Shown: one piece after another, positions 35,679-44,435 of the stretch | How the letters are laid out: every line of letters begins with the position of its first letter | Position numbering within the stretch: position 1 is the stretch's first letter | NCBI GenBank assembly: GCA_965216585.1 | Contig: CBDCGC010000002.1 | Location: forward strand, 62,001 to 126,000 | From: CADEER01 sp965216585 | Lineage (GTDB): Bacteria > Desulfobacterota > Binatia > HRBIN30 > CADEER01 | Reading direction: 5' to 3' | Length of the DNA stretch: 64,000 nt | Program-made: the position numbers and the translations under genes | Notes under the pieces: generated by a model | The model's database searches: none | What the model was told of the DNA's origin: nothing | Seen by the model: the letters and a program-made list of their open reading frames with translations, nothing else

Positions 35679-37412
35679 GTGCGGATAGCGCTGGTCGCGA
35701 CTCTGGCGACGGTCTTGGCATGGACTTCGCCGGCGAGCGCGCAGTGTCCGGGCGATTGCGGCGGTGATGGTCGCGTCGGCATCGGCGAGCTGGTGCTCAT
35801 GGTCGGCATCGCCCTCGGTAGTCAACCGCAAGGTCGCTGCGTCGCCGGCGATGCCGATGGCAACGGTACCATCGACGTCGGCGAGATCGTTCAGGCCGTC
35901 GCAGCTGCTCTCGACGGGTGCCGGCCGCTGCCGACGCCCAGCCGGACGGCGAGCGAGACGGCGACCTCCGGCGTCGCGCCGACGCCGACCGATACACCGA
36001 CCGCGGCCGCGAACACCGCCACGGCGACATCGGTGCTCACCGAAACGCGAACACCGACACGCCCGCGCTCGCCGACCACGACCGGCACGCCGACCGACAC
36101 CCGCACGCCGACTCGTTCGTTCACTCGCACCGGCTCGCGCACCAGGACGCCAACGCGGACCAGCACGCCGAGAGCGCCGCGGACCTTTACTCCTACGCGC
36201 ACTCCCAGCGTTACCCGCACGCCGACTCGTTCGTTCACCCGCACCAGCTCGCGCACCTCTACACCGACCACGACCAGCACGCGCACTCCGAGCTTTACGC
36301 GCACACCTACATTCACGCGGATACCAACGCGCACGCGCACGCCGACGCGCACGCGCATTCCGACCCGCACGCGCACCCACACGCGTACCCGAACGCCGAG
36401 CCGCACGGCATCGGCGACGCGGACGCCGAGCCAGACGCGCACGCACACCGGGACGGCGACATCGACGCGCACGCGCACCTTCACCCGCACCGCGACGCCG
36501 AGTCGTACGCACACCCGAACGCGCACGCCGACGCCAACCCGCAGCGAGACGCCGACGCGCACACCGACCCACACGCGCACGCCGACGCCGACACAAACAC
36601 GCACGCCGACGCCGACCGAGACGCCGACGGCGACCCACACACCGACGCCGACGCCGACACCGGGGCTCGGCCTGCGCCGCTTCTCCCTCGCCGCCAGCAG
36701 TCGGGTCCAGCTCGTTCCCGGTCTGACCTTCGACGGCATGCGGGGATACCTCGATCTCGCCGCCGGTGTGCCCGATCCGCAGACCGGCTTGGCCACCGTG
36801 GCGATCACGGGGGCTTCGGAGTTCATCGAGGTCGAGATCGGCCTGCTCAGCCTCTGTATCCGGCCCGAGGTGCCGGTGCTCCATGCCGGTGTGCTCGCCT
36901 GCAACGGTGGCTTCGACCTCGGGGTTTCCTCGACACAGGATCACAACATCGGCACGGTCGGCAGTAGCGGCTTCAGCGCCGGCGATTGCACAGCAGCCGG
37001 TGGCTTGATCGAGGCCGCCGGCGATCCTCATCCCGGTGTTTGCAACGGACCGATCGAGCTCGGACCGTCCGGCGTGGCGGACTCCGGCGTCGGTTCCTTG
37101 CTCCTGGCACCCGATGGCGATTTCGGCACGGTCGGCGTGCCGGCGATGGCGAGCGTCGATTTCGGCCCCTGCGAGCAACACGGACCGGGCGAGCCGACGG
37201 TCTTCGGTTTCGTCAGCGGCCTATCGCACGCTTCCATCCATAATGCCGGCAACCAGAGCGGCGCCGTCCTCCAGCACGACGAGGTGGGCGAGAACTTCTC
37301 CTGCGCCGATTGGATGAGCGAAAACGGCCCCGGCCGCCTGGTGCTCAGCGTCCCCGCCGTCGACGGCGGCACCGACGACGACCTGATCACCGTCTTCGTC
37401 CTAGACGACTGA
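35679..37412 (+). CDS. secreted protein: N-terminal EF-hand module, Pro/Thr-rich linker, unknown C-terminal domain
   Basis: 577 residues from GTG 35679 with AGGGGAGG just upstream and a signal peptide (IALVATLATVLAWTSPASA). The 59-residue Cys-to-Cys EF-hand pair comes directly after cleavage (nt 35745-35921, CPGDCGGDGRVGIGELV), unlike the other proteins here where it is C-terminal. About 245 residues of RTPT/TPTR linker follow, then a ~250-residue globular domain (LGLRRFSLAASSRVQLVPG ... DDDLITVFVLDD) with several Cys that I do not recognise. Divergent from the Cys/His-rich gene. Confidence 0.8.
   Translation: MRIALVATLATVLAWTSPASAQCPGDCGGDGRVGIGELVLMVGIALGSQPQGRCVAGDADGNGTIDVGEIVQAVAAALDGCRPLPTPSRTASETATSGVAPTPTDTPTAAANTATATSVLTETRTPTRPRSPTTTGTPTDTRTPTRSFTRTGSRTRTPTRTSTPRAPRTFTPTRTPSVTRTPTRSFTRTSSRTSTPTTTSTRTPSFTRTPTFTRIPTRTRTPTRTRIPTRTRTHTRTRTPSRTASATRTPSQTRTHTGTATSTRTRTFTRTATPSRTHTRTRTPTPTRSETPTRTPTHTRTPTPTQTRTPTPTETPTATHTPTPTPTPGLGLRRFSLAASSRVQLVPGLTFDGMRGYLDLAAGVPDPQTGLATVAITGASEFIEVEIGLLSLCIRPEVPVLHAGVLACNGGFDLGVSSTQDHNIGTVGSSGFSAGDCTAAGGLIEAAGDPHPGVCNGPIELGPSGVADSGVGSLLLAPDGDFGTVGVPAMASVDFGPCEQHGPGEPTVFGFVSGLSHASIHNAGNQSGAVLQHDEVGENFSCADWMSENGPGRLVLSVPAVDGGTDDDLITVFVLDD
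35925..36660 (+). repeat. Pro/Thr/Arg-rich coding low-complexity repeat
   Basis: Degenerate tandem codons for RTPT, TRTR and SRTPT units with imperfect 48-60-bp repeats (for example TPTRSFTRT- and SRTRTPT-like units). Same style as the linker of the gene at 11089, so likely recombination-prone. Confidence 0.8.
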
Positions 37413-37413
37413 C

Positions 37414-37497
37414 CACCAATCACCAGTCACCAATCACCAATCACCAGTCACCAATCACCAGTCACCAATCACCATTCACGAGTCACCAATCACCAAT
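37414..37497 (+). repeat. heptamer tandem repeat (CACCARt)x12
   Basis: About twelve imperfect copies of CACCAAT/CACCAGT begin two bases after the stop codon of the preceding gene, then decay into CACCACC and CCACCAT. The unit is noncoding and followed 63 bp later by the HIT gene. Confidence 0.9.
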
Positions 37498-37559
37498 CAC
37501 CACCCCACCATCCACCATCACATTGAAACGACCACCGGTCGCAAGCTAAGAGTCGCCGC

Positions 37560-37979
37560 ATGGCCGATACGATCTTTGCCAAAATCATTGCCGGTGATGC
37601 TCCTTGTCACCGTGTGTATGAGGACGAACACGTCCTCGCCTTCCTCGACATCTTTCCGATCAGCCGCGGTCATACCCTGGTCATCCCCAAGGAGCCGGCC
37701 GAGCGCCTGCACGAGCTCTCGGACGAGTCGGCGGCAGCGATCGGTCGTGCGCTGCCGCGTCTCTGCCGCGCCGTCATCGCCGCCACCGGCGCCGTCGACT
37801 ACAACATCCTGCAGAACAACGGCGCACCAGCGCATCAGGCGGTGATGCACGTTCACTTCCACATCATTCCCAAATACGCCGACGGCAGCGGTCTCGGTGT
37901 TGGCTGGAAGCCGCGAGAGCTCGATGCCGCCGCGGCGGCCGCGCTGGCGGGCGAGATCACCGGCCGCCTGGCGCCGTAG
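37560..37979 (+). CDS. HIT-family nucleotide-binding protein
   Basis: 139 residues with the histidine triad in AVMHVHFHIIPK near the C-terminal half and the usual N-terminus (IFAKIIAGDAPCHRVYEDE). HIT (HINT-type) proteins hydrolyse adenosine nucleotide conjugates such as AMP-lysine. Two bases before the window's pseudouridine synthase region begins, its stop at 37979 leaves a 7-bp gap, so co-transcription is likely. Confidence 0.95.
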   Translation: MADTIFAKIIAGDAPCHRVYEDEHVLAFLDIFPISRGHTLVIPKEPAERLHELSDESAAAIGRALPRLCRAVIAATGAVDYNILQNNGAPAHQAVMHVHFHIIPKYADGSGLGVGWKPRELDAAAAAALAGEITGRLAP

Positions 37980-37986
37980 TGGCCCG

Positions 37987-38781
37987 TTGAGACCCGCCGA
38001 TCCGGAGCCCAGGCAGCGCGTGGCGAAGATTCTCGCCGCCCGCGGCGTCTGCAGCCGCCGCGAAGCGGAGTCGCTGATCGCCGCCGGTTGCGTCCGCGTC
38101 GACGGCGTCGTCGTTGCACAGCAGGGCGCCAAGGCGGCGCTCGATGCCGTCATCGACATCTCGGCCGCCGGTCGCAAGCGGTTGTCGCAGCGGGTCGCGA
38201 TTGCCCTGCACAAGCCGGCCGGCATCGTCTCGGCGCTGCCACAGGGCGGACAACGGGCGGCGCTGTCGCTGGTCGTTCGCTCGCGCCTGTGGTCGAAGAG
38301 CGAGCGCGAGGGAATCGATCTCGCCCTCGGTAACGAGGATCTCGCCGTTGCCGGCCGGCTCGACCGAGCCAGCCGCGGCCTGCTGATCCTCACCGACGAT
38401 GGCGTCGTGGCGCGCGCGCTCGTCGGTGGCAACGCCATCACCAAGCGCTATGTCGTCGGCGTCGGCGACGACGTCAGTCGCGCCCAGCTCGACAAGCTCA
38501 ACCGACCGATGCGCATCGACCAGCGTAACCTGCGGCCGATGAAGGTGCGGCGTTGTGGCGAGCGGCGCCTGCGCTTCGAGCTGATGGAAGGGATGAAACA
38601 CCAGATTCGCCGCTGTTGTCAGAAAGTGGGCGTCGAAGTGACGGACCTGCTGCGCGATTCGATCGGTCCGGTCGAGCTGGGGGCTTTGCCAGAAGGCCAG
38701 TGGCGCATGCTGGCGGCGGGCGAGGTTGCTGCCATCCGCGCCGTGGTCGTATCCTCGCCGCAAGGGGGAACGGATGTTTGA
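37987..38781 (+). CDS. S4-domain rRNA pseudouridine synthase (RsuA/RluB/RluF type)
   Basis: 264 residues. N-terminal S4 RNA-binding domain (RVAKILAARGVCSRREAESLI) and the catalytic motif GRLDRASRGLLILTDDG, whose Asp is the nucleophile. It isomerises a uridine in ribosomal RNA. The TTG at 37987 is the only start between the HIT stop and the S4 domain; an in-frame ATG at 37924 would overlap HIT. The stop overlaps the next gene's start region by 8 bp. Confidence 0.9.
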   Translation: MRPADPEPRQRVAKILAARGVCSRREAESLIAAGCVRVDGVVVAQQGAKAALDAVIDISAAGRKRLSQRVAIALHKPAGIVSALPQGGQRAALSLVVRSRLWSKSEREGIDLALGNEDLAVAGRLDRASRGLLILTDDGVVARALVGGNAITKRYVVGVGDDVSRAQLDKLNRPMRIDQRNLRPMKVRRCGERRLRFELMEGMKHQIRRCCQKVGVEVTDLLRDSIGPVELGALPEGQWRMLAAGEVAAIRAVVVSSPQGGTDV

Positions 38782-39952
38782 CGGCACTGACTACTACGCG
38801 ATCGAAGATCTGCTCGGCGAGGAGGAGCGCATGGTGCGCGATACGGCGCGTGCCTTCGTCGAGAACGAGTACCTGCCGGTGGTCACGCAGCACTTTCGCG
38901 CCGGCACCTTTCCGGTCGAGCTCGCCAAGCGCGTCGGCGAGCTCGGCTTCTTCGGCTCGAACCTGCCGGTCGACTACGGCTGTGCCGGTTTGAACAACGT
39001 CGCCTACGGCCTGATCAACGAGGAGCTCGAGCGCGGCGACTCGGGGCTGCGCTCGTTCGTCAGTGTGCAGTCGGGACTGGTCATGTACCCGATCTTCGCC
39101 TTTGGCTCCGAGGAGCAGAAGCGAACATGGTTGCCGCGCCTGGCGGCCGGCGAGGCGCTCGGTTGCTTCGGCCTGACCGAGCCCGACTTCGGCTCCAACC
39201 CGGCCGGCATGCTGACCCGCGCCGAAGCGGTCGGCGGCGGCTACCGCCTCAACGGCACCAAGCGCTGGATCACCAATGGCGACGTCGCCGACGTCGCCCT
39301 GGTCTGGGCCAAGGTGGCGGACGGCGATGACGAACGCGTACACGGCTTTCTCGTCGAGCGCGGCACGCCGGGGTTCTCCAGCCGCGAGATGGAAGGCAAG
39401 TTCAGCCTGCGCGCATCGATCACCTCGGAGCTCTTCCTCGAGGACTGCTTCGTCGGCGAGGACGCCGTCCTGCCCGGAGTTGCCAGTATGCGCGGCCCCC
39501 TTTCGTGTCTGACCCAGGCGCGCTACGGCATCGCCTGGGGCGCCTTGGGAGCGGCGCGCGCTTGCTACGAATGCGCCCGCGACTACGCGCGCGAGAGGGT
39601 GATGTTCTCCCGCCCGATCGCCGGCTACCAGCTCGTCCAGGCCAAGCTGGTGCGCATGATCACCGAGATCACCAAGGGACAGCTCCTCTGCTGGCGACTC
39701 GGCCGCCTCAAGGACGCCGGCGAAATGCGCAGCGAGCAGGTGAGCATGGCCAAGATGAACAACGTCTCGCAGGCCCTCGACATAGCGCGCATAGCGCGCG
39801 ACATCCTCGGCGCCAACGGCATCATCGACGAGTACCCCGTGATCCGCCACATGTTGAATCTGGAGACCGTCAACACCTACGAAGGAACCGAAGACGTCCA
39901 CCGCCTCATCATCGGCAAAGACATCACCGGCTGGGACGCCTTCGGCGCCTGA
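38774..39952 (+). CDS. acyl-CoA dehydrogenase, glutaryl-CoA dehydrogenase-like
   Basis: 392-residue FAD flavoenzyme. Family motifs are LTEPDFGSNP, KRWITNGDVADVALVW and the C-terminal IIDEYPVIRHMLNLETVNTYEGT with the catalytic Glu in TYEGT. SVQSGLVMYPI resembles the glutaryl-CoA dehydrogenase substrate loop, so oxidation and decarboxylation of glutaryl-CoA (lysine or aromatic degradation) is the best guess; other short-chain acyl-CoAs are possible. AGGGGGA precedes ATG 38774, which lies inside the end of the pseudouridine synthase gene. Confidence 0.88.
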   Translation: MFDGTDYYAIEDLLGEEERMVRDTARAFVENEYLPVVTQHFRAGTFPVELAKRVGELGFFGSNLPVDYGCAGLNNVAYGLINEELERGDSGLRSFVSVQSGLVMYPIFAFGSEEQKRTWLPRLAAGEALGCFGLTEPDFGSNPAGMLTRAEAVGGGYRLNGTKRWITNGDVADVALVWAKVADGDDERVHGFLVERGTPGFSSREMEGKFSLRASITSELFLEDCFVGEDAVLPGVASMRGPLSCLTQARYGIAWGALGAARACYECARDYARERVMFSRPIAGYQLVQAKLVRMITEITKGQLLCWRLGRLKDAGEMRSEQVSMAKMNNVSQALDIARIARDILGANGIIDEYPVIRHMLNLETVNTYEGTEDVHRLIIGKDITGWDAFGA

Positions 39953-40023
39953 ACAAAAGACTATTCTCGCGCCAAGACGCCGAAACGCCAAGATGCGCTA
40001 CTTGGAGACACTTCAATTTGCGC

Positions 40024-40410
40024 CTACCAAAGGGTCTGGATACCGAAGTCATCGAAGACTTGGTCCGCTGTAACCAGGGTCAGATCGTCGATTGCTGCAT
40101 GGGCCGCAAGCATTCGATCGAACGGGTCGCGGTGAACGACATCCCACGCTCCAGCGCGAACCGCATGCGTCCAGCGAACGGGCAGCTCTGAAAAGCCGGC
40201 CTTGGTCATAAAGCCGCCGAAATCCGAGATGACGGGCGCCGCGGAAGCGAGCTTGCCGATGCGGTGCTTGGTTGCGATCTCCCACGCGCTCGCACTGGAG
40301 ACAAAAAGCCGGTTCTCACGGTCGCGAATGATTCCACGCGCACGCCGAGAGAGTCGGCGATCGTCAAACAACCACCACAGCAGCGCATGTGTATCGAGCA
40401 GATAGCTCAC
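40024..40410 (-). CDS. vapC: PIN-domain toxin, VapC family
   Basis: 128 residues. PIN ribonuclease acidic residues are present: first Asp in YLLDTHALLWWL, Glu in SASAWEIATK, Asp in RDPFDRMLAAHA and the late TADQVFDD. GTG 40410 overlaps the antitoxin stop (GTGA), giving tight coupling. By family it cleaves RNA, often tRNA, when freed from its antitoxin. Confidence 0.92.
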   Translation of the reverse strand: MSYLLDTHALLWWLFDDRRLSRRARGIIRDRENRLFVSSASAWEIATKHRIGKLASAAPVISDFGGFMTKAGFSELPVRWTHAVRAGAWDVVHRDPFDRMLAAHAAIDDLTLVTADQVFDDFGIQTLW

Positions 40411-40631
40411 TTCTCCCAAGCCTCGAGCTCCTCTTCGGGGAGGGGGTCGAAAAAGGTGTCCTCGACTTTTCCCCGCAACAGCCCCGGCTCCCGAGCCTTG
40501 GGCGAAGCAAGCGGTGTCAGCCGGGCGTACGGTTTGCCGTTCTTGGCGATGATAATCTCCTCGCCGGCATGCGCGCGATCGAGCAGTCGCGAAAGATGCG
40601 TCTTGGCTTCGTGAACATTCACCGGTGACAT
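40407..40631 (-). CDS. Phd/YefM-type antitoxin
   Basis: 74 residues with the Phd/YefM N-terminal DNA-binding fold (VNVHEAKTHLSRLLDRAHAGEEIIIAKNGKPYARL) and a charged C-terminal tail that would bind the PIN toxin. It precedes vapC with a four-base overlap and probably represses the operon. No strong ribosome site was seen before ATG 40631. Confidence 0.93.
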   Translation of the reverse strand: MSPVNVHEAKTHLSRLLDRAHAGEEIIIAKNGKPYARLTPLASPKAREPGLLRGKVEDTFFDPLPEEELEAWEK

Positions 40632-40688
40632 AGGAAGATGATTAGTCAGATCAGAAGACTAAGTCAACTCGATGAAACGGCACGGGCG

Positions 40689-42002
40689 CTAGACGGCGGT
40701 GCGCTGTCCAGACTTTTCGCTGTCGGGCTCTGGCTCAGTGTCTTCCTCTGGGCGTACCAGGACTTGCACCTGGGTGACGCGGTTGCGTGTCAGATCGGTG
40801 ACGACGATTTCGTAGCCGGGGATGCGGACGGATTCGCCGCGGCGGGGCACGCGGCCGAGGGTGTTGAAGACGATTCCGGCCAGGGTGTCACCGGAATCGG
40901 TGTCGACTTGCTCGCCGGTCTCGCGGTTGAAGTCGATCACTTTGACGCGTGCCAGTGCCTGGTAGCGGCCGTCGGCGACGCGGCGGATGGTCTCGAGCTC
41001 GTGGCGGTCGAACTCGTCGCGGATCTCGCCGACCAGCTCTTCGAGGATGTCTTCCTGCGTGACCAGTCCCTGGGTGACGCCGAACTCGTCCTGGACGATG
41101 GCGAGGTGGACAAAGACTCGCTGCATCTCGCCGAGCAGCTCGAGGATGGGTTTGCGCTCCGGGACCTTGAGGGTCGGCTTGAGAATGCGTGGTAGGTCGG
41201 CGCCGCCGTTGTTGCGTACCAGTTGGATGATGTCCTTCAGATGGGCGACGCCGAGCACCTTGTCGATATCGCCTTCGAAGATCGGCACCCGCGTGTAGCC
41301 TTCTTTCAAGATCGCATCGAGCAGTTGCGCGGGTTGTGTGGCGACCGGAAAGGCGACGATCTCGGGCCGGCGCACCATGATGTCTTCGACGGTCATTTCG
41401 GCGGCGCGGGCGGTGGCGCCGATGATGCCGAGCGGTGTTCCGTCGGCGGCGCTGCCGTTTTCTTCGGCCGTTTCGCGGGCCAGGCGCAACAGCTCCTCGC
41501 GGTCGCGCACGGCGGCCGCCTCACTGCCACCGGCGAGCCGGCGCACGGTCGGCTCGATCATGCGATCGTAGAGAATGTGCAGCGGTCGCAGCGCCTGGTG
41601 GAAGAGGTAGAGCGGCAGGGCGCCGAGGTAGGCGATACGGCGCGGATGGCGCGCCGCCACCGCCTTGGGGACGACCTCGCAGAAGATCAGCACGGTCAGC
41701 GTCATGACGACGGTGGCCAGAGTGATGCCCCAGCGCGGACCGAGCGCCGCGACGGCGAGCGCCGAGGCGACCGAGGCGCCGAGGATGTTGGCGACGTTGT
41801 TGCCGAGCAGAATCGTCACCAGCAGGCGCGAGGTCGAGTGCAGCAGCTCTTGCGTCGCCAGCGCACCGGGACTGTGCGCCTCCTTGACGTCGCGGTGGAG
41901 GTCTTCGCGCCGGACGCGCAAGAGCGCCGTTTCACTGCCCGAGAAGAACGCGGAGAGCGCCAGGCAGGCGGCGACGAGTAGCAGGTAGGCGGCGATCTCC
42001 AT
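40689..42002 (-). CDS. CNNM/CorC-type protein: DUF21, CBS pair, CorC_HlyC domain
   Basis: 437 residues. Four hydrophobic helices of the DUF21 domain (LLLVAACLALSAFFSGSETA, LVTILLGNNVANI) are followed by a CBS pair (MTVEDIMVRR, EGYTRVPIFEGDIDKVLGV, LVTQEDILEELVGEI) and a C-terminal CorC_HlyC domain (DTLAGIVFNTLGRVPRRGE). Such proteins act in Mg or Co efflux or membrane-protein quality control, often misnamed haemolysins. ATG 42002 was chosen; GTG 42014 is an alternative. Confidence 0.92.
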   Translation of the reverse strand: MEIAAYLLLVAACLALSAFFSGSETALLRVRREDLHRDVKEAHSPGALATQELLHSTSRLLVTILLGNNVANILGASVASALAVAALGPRWGITLATVVMTLTVLIFCEVVPKAVAARHPRRIAYLGALPLYLFHQALRPLHILYDRMIEPTVRRLAGGSEAAAVRDREELLRLARETAEENGSAADGTPLGIIGATARAAEMTVEDIMVRRPEIVAFPVATQPAQLLDAILKEGYTRVPIFEGDIDKVLGVAHLKDIIQLVRNNGGADLPRILKPTLKVPERKPILELLGEMQRVFVHLAIVQDEFGVTQGLVTQEDILEELVGEIRDEFDRHELETIRRVADGRYQALARVKVIDFNRETGEQVDTDSGDTLAGIVFNTLGRVPRRGESVRIPGYEIVVTDLTRNRVTQVQVLVRPEEDTEPEPDSEKSGQRTAV

Positions 42003-42220
42003 CAGCGGCGCCACCCGATTGCCGGAGCGGCTCGCGACGGAGGCTCGTCGTGTTCGTTGGATTCACTGGCAGGAGCGCTCTGATCCCGCGCAGGTTCGGG
42101 TTCTCCGTTCACAGCACCGCTAGGGTACAACCCCGGCGGCAGCGGAGCAACCGCGGATTGTGGATATGCGGGGGCGGCCGCACCTTGACGCTCTAGGGGG
42201 TGTGGCGTATCGGTCGAGCT

Positions 42221-43474
42221 ATGTCCCCCGTTGAATGTCGGGTCGTCGTTACCGGTCTCGGCATCGTCAGTCCTCTGGGAATCGGCACAGCGGCGAACTG
42301 GGAAGCTCTTTGTGCCGGACGATCGGGTATTTCGACGATTTCCCGTTTCGATCCCAGTGGCGATCCGGTTCGCATTGCCGGCGAGGTCAAGGGTTTTGAC
42401 GCCGGAGACTACTTCGAAAAGAAGGAAATCAAGAAAGTCGACCGGTTCACCCAGTTTGCTGTGGCGGCGGCGCAGTTGGCTCTGGACGATGCGGGCTTCG
42501 AGATCGGCGACGAGAATGCCGACCGCGTCGGCGTCGTCGTCGGCGTCGGCATGGGCGGCATCGCGACCATCGAAGAAGTGACGGAGATGTATCACCGCAA
42601 CGGCCTGAAGCGGGTGTCGCCGTTTTTCGTGCCACGCCTGATTGGCAACATGGCGCCGGGTCAGATCGCCATTCGCTTCAACTGCCGCGGCGCCAACTAC
42701 GCGCCGACCAGTGCCTGTGCCTCCGGCGGCCACGGTGTCGGCGAGGGCTTTCGCCTGGTCGCTTCGGGGCAGCAGGATGCCGTCCTCGCCGGTGGCGCCG
42801 AAGCAGCGATCACACCGCTCGGCGTCGGCGGTTTTGCCGTCATGCGGGCGCTGTCGACGCGCAACGACGAGCCGCAGCGCGCCAGTCGGCCGTTCGACCG
42901 CCAGCGCGACGGCTTCGTCATGGCCGAAGGGGCGGGAATCCTGCTCTTGGAGTCACTGGCCAGCGCGACGGCGCGCGGCGCCCGCATCTATGCCGAGGTC
43001 ATCGGTTATGGAGCCAACGCCGACGCCTACCACATGACCTCGCCGGCGCCGGACGGCCGCGGCGCGGCCCACTGCATGCGCCTGGCGATGCGCGACGCTC
43101 AGATCGATCCGGGCGATGTCGACTACATCAACGCGCACGGCACGTCGACACCGTACAACGATGCAAACGAGACGGCGGCGATCAAGGCGGCCTTCGGCGA
43201 GCGCGCGACGTCGTTGTGCGTCTCGTCGACGAAGTCGATGACCGGCCACCTCCTCGGCGGCGCCGGCGGCATCGAGGCGGCCTATACCGTCGCGGCATTG
43301 CACCGCGGCGTCGTCCCGCCGACGATCAACTACGACGAGCCCGATCCCGAGTGTGATCTCGACTACGTGCCCAATCAGGCGCGCGAGATGGATTGCCGGG
43401 TGGCCCTTTCCAATTCATTCGGCTTTGGCGGCACCAACGTCTGCCTGGTCTTTCGGTCGTTTGCCGACCACTGA
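42221..43474 (+). CDS. fabF: beta-ketoacyl-ACP synthase II
   Basis: 417 residues with the full KAS triad: Cys166 in TSACASGG, His306 in NAHGTSTPYND and His343 in KSMTGHLLGGAGG. It elongates fatty acyl-ACP with malonyl-ACP. ATG 42221 gives the usual N-terminus (RRVVVTGLGIVSPLG-like); an in-frame GTG at 42200 is an alternative. No acyl carrier protein or other fab gene is adjacent. The ArsA-like gene starts 16 bp after its stop. Confidence 0.95.
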   Translation: MSPVECRVVVTGLGIVSPLGIGTAANWEALCAGRSGISTISRFDPSGDPVRIAGEVKGFDAGDYFEKKEIKKVDRFTQFAVAAAQLALDDAGFEIGDENADRVGVVVGVGMGGIATIEEVTEMYHRNGLKRVSPFFVPRLIGNMAPGQIAIRFNCRGANYAPTSACASGGHGVGEGFRLVASGQQDAVLAGGAEAAITPLGVGGFAVMRALSTRNDEPQRASRPFDRQRDGFVMAEGAGILLLESLASATARGARIYAEVIGYGANADAYHMTSPAPDGRGAAHCMRLAMRDAQIDPGDVDYINAHGTSTPYNDANETAAIKAAFGERATSLCVSSTKSMTGHLLGGAGGIEAAYTVAALHRGVVPPTINYDEPDPECDLDYVPNQAREMDCRVALSNSFGFGGTNVCLVFRSFADH

Positions 43475-43490
43475 GCCAAGCGGCGGTTTC

Positions 43491-44435
43491 GTGGGTGTGA
43501 GCGACCAGCAGCTGGTCTTCGTCATCGGCAAGGGTGGCGTTGGCAAGACGACGGTCTCCTGCGCGCTCGCTCTGGCGGCGGCGCGCGCCGGCAAGAAGGT
43601 CTTGTTGTGCGAGGTCGACGGCGTGTCGCGGGCGGCACATCTGCTCGGCGTCGAGAGCGCTGCGCCCGGCGTTGCCGGACCACTGGTCGACGGTGTGTCG
43701 GTGATGGCGGTGGAAGGCTCGGCGGCGTTGGCCGAGTATCTCGGCATGGTGGTGCCGGTGCGCCGTTTTCTGCAGGCGGTGTTCAAGAGTGAGATCTATC
43801 AGTACTTCGTCGCCGCCGCCTCGGGGCTGAAGGAGCTCATGACGGTCGGCAAGATCTTTTTTGAAGCCGAGCGTACGCAGGGCCGCAATGGTGAGCGGGT
43901 GTGGGATCTCGTCATCGTCGACGCGCCGGCGACCGGTCATGGGTTGCAATATCTGCGCATGCCGCGCGCTGCCCGCGACGCCTTCTCGAGTGGCCTGGTG
44001 CGTCGCGAGGCCGAGCGCGTCGTCGCCTTGCTCAGCGATCGCAAGCGCACTGCGATTCACCTGGTGACGACGGCCGAGGAAATGCCGGTCAACGAGACGA
44101 TCACGATGGCTCAGCGGGTGCGCAAGGAGCTGTCGATGCCGCTCGGTGCGCTCTTCGTCAATAGGCTGCACACGCAGAGCTTTCGCGCTGGCGACATCGA
44201 GAAGGTGCAGCGCGCAGCCAAGCGCTCGCGCAAAGAAGACGTGCGGGCGACGCTCGAGGAAGTCGCGGCGCGGGCGTGCGCCGAATCGGGTTGGACGCAG
44301 GTGAACAAACGGCACCTGGCGGCACTGGCCAAGAAGGTCAAGCAGCCGCGCGTCGAGCTGCCCTTCGTGTTCTCCGAAGAGTTCGGCCGCGCCGAGCTCG
44401 ACGCCCTCGCCGACATCGTCGAGGAAGCGCTGTGA
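43491..44435 (+). CDS. ArsA/Get3-family ATPase, first of a pair
   Basis: 314 residues with deviant Walker A GKGGVGKTT near the N-terminus, a LLCEVDG switch region and LVIVDAPATGH. It is an ATPase of the anion-transporter/Get3 type. The GTG at 43491 or 43497 begins it. Its stop overlaps the next ArsA-like gene (GTGA), so the two are translated together and may form a heterodimer. No arsenic-resistance genes are near, so an arsenite-pump role is unlikely; membrane-protein targeting or chaperoning is possible. Confidence 0.88.
   Translation: MGVSDQQLVFVIGKGGVGKTTVSCALALAAARAGKKVLLCEVDGVSRAAHLLGVESAAPGVAGPLVDGVSVMAVEGSAALAEYLGMVVPVRRFLQAVFKSEIYQYFVAAASGLKELMTVGKIFFEAERTQGRNGERVWDLVIVDAPATGHGLQYLRMPRAARDAFSSGLVRREAERVVALLSDRKRTAIHLVTTAEEMPVNETITMAQRVRKELSMPLGALFVNRLHTQSFRAGDIEKVQRAAKRSRKEDVRATLEEVAARACAESGWTQVNKRHLAALAKKVKQPRVELPFVFSEEFGRAELDALADIVEEAL

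Noticed and set aside
39960..40010. Short GCCAAGACGCC-type direct repeats after the acyl-CoA dehydrogenase
   Set aside because: A similar short phrase is common in intergenic DNA; too short and too few copies to call an element here.
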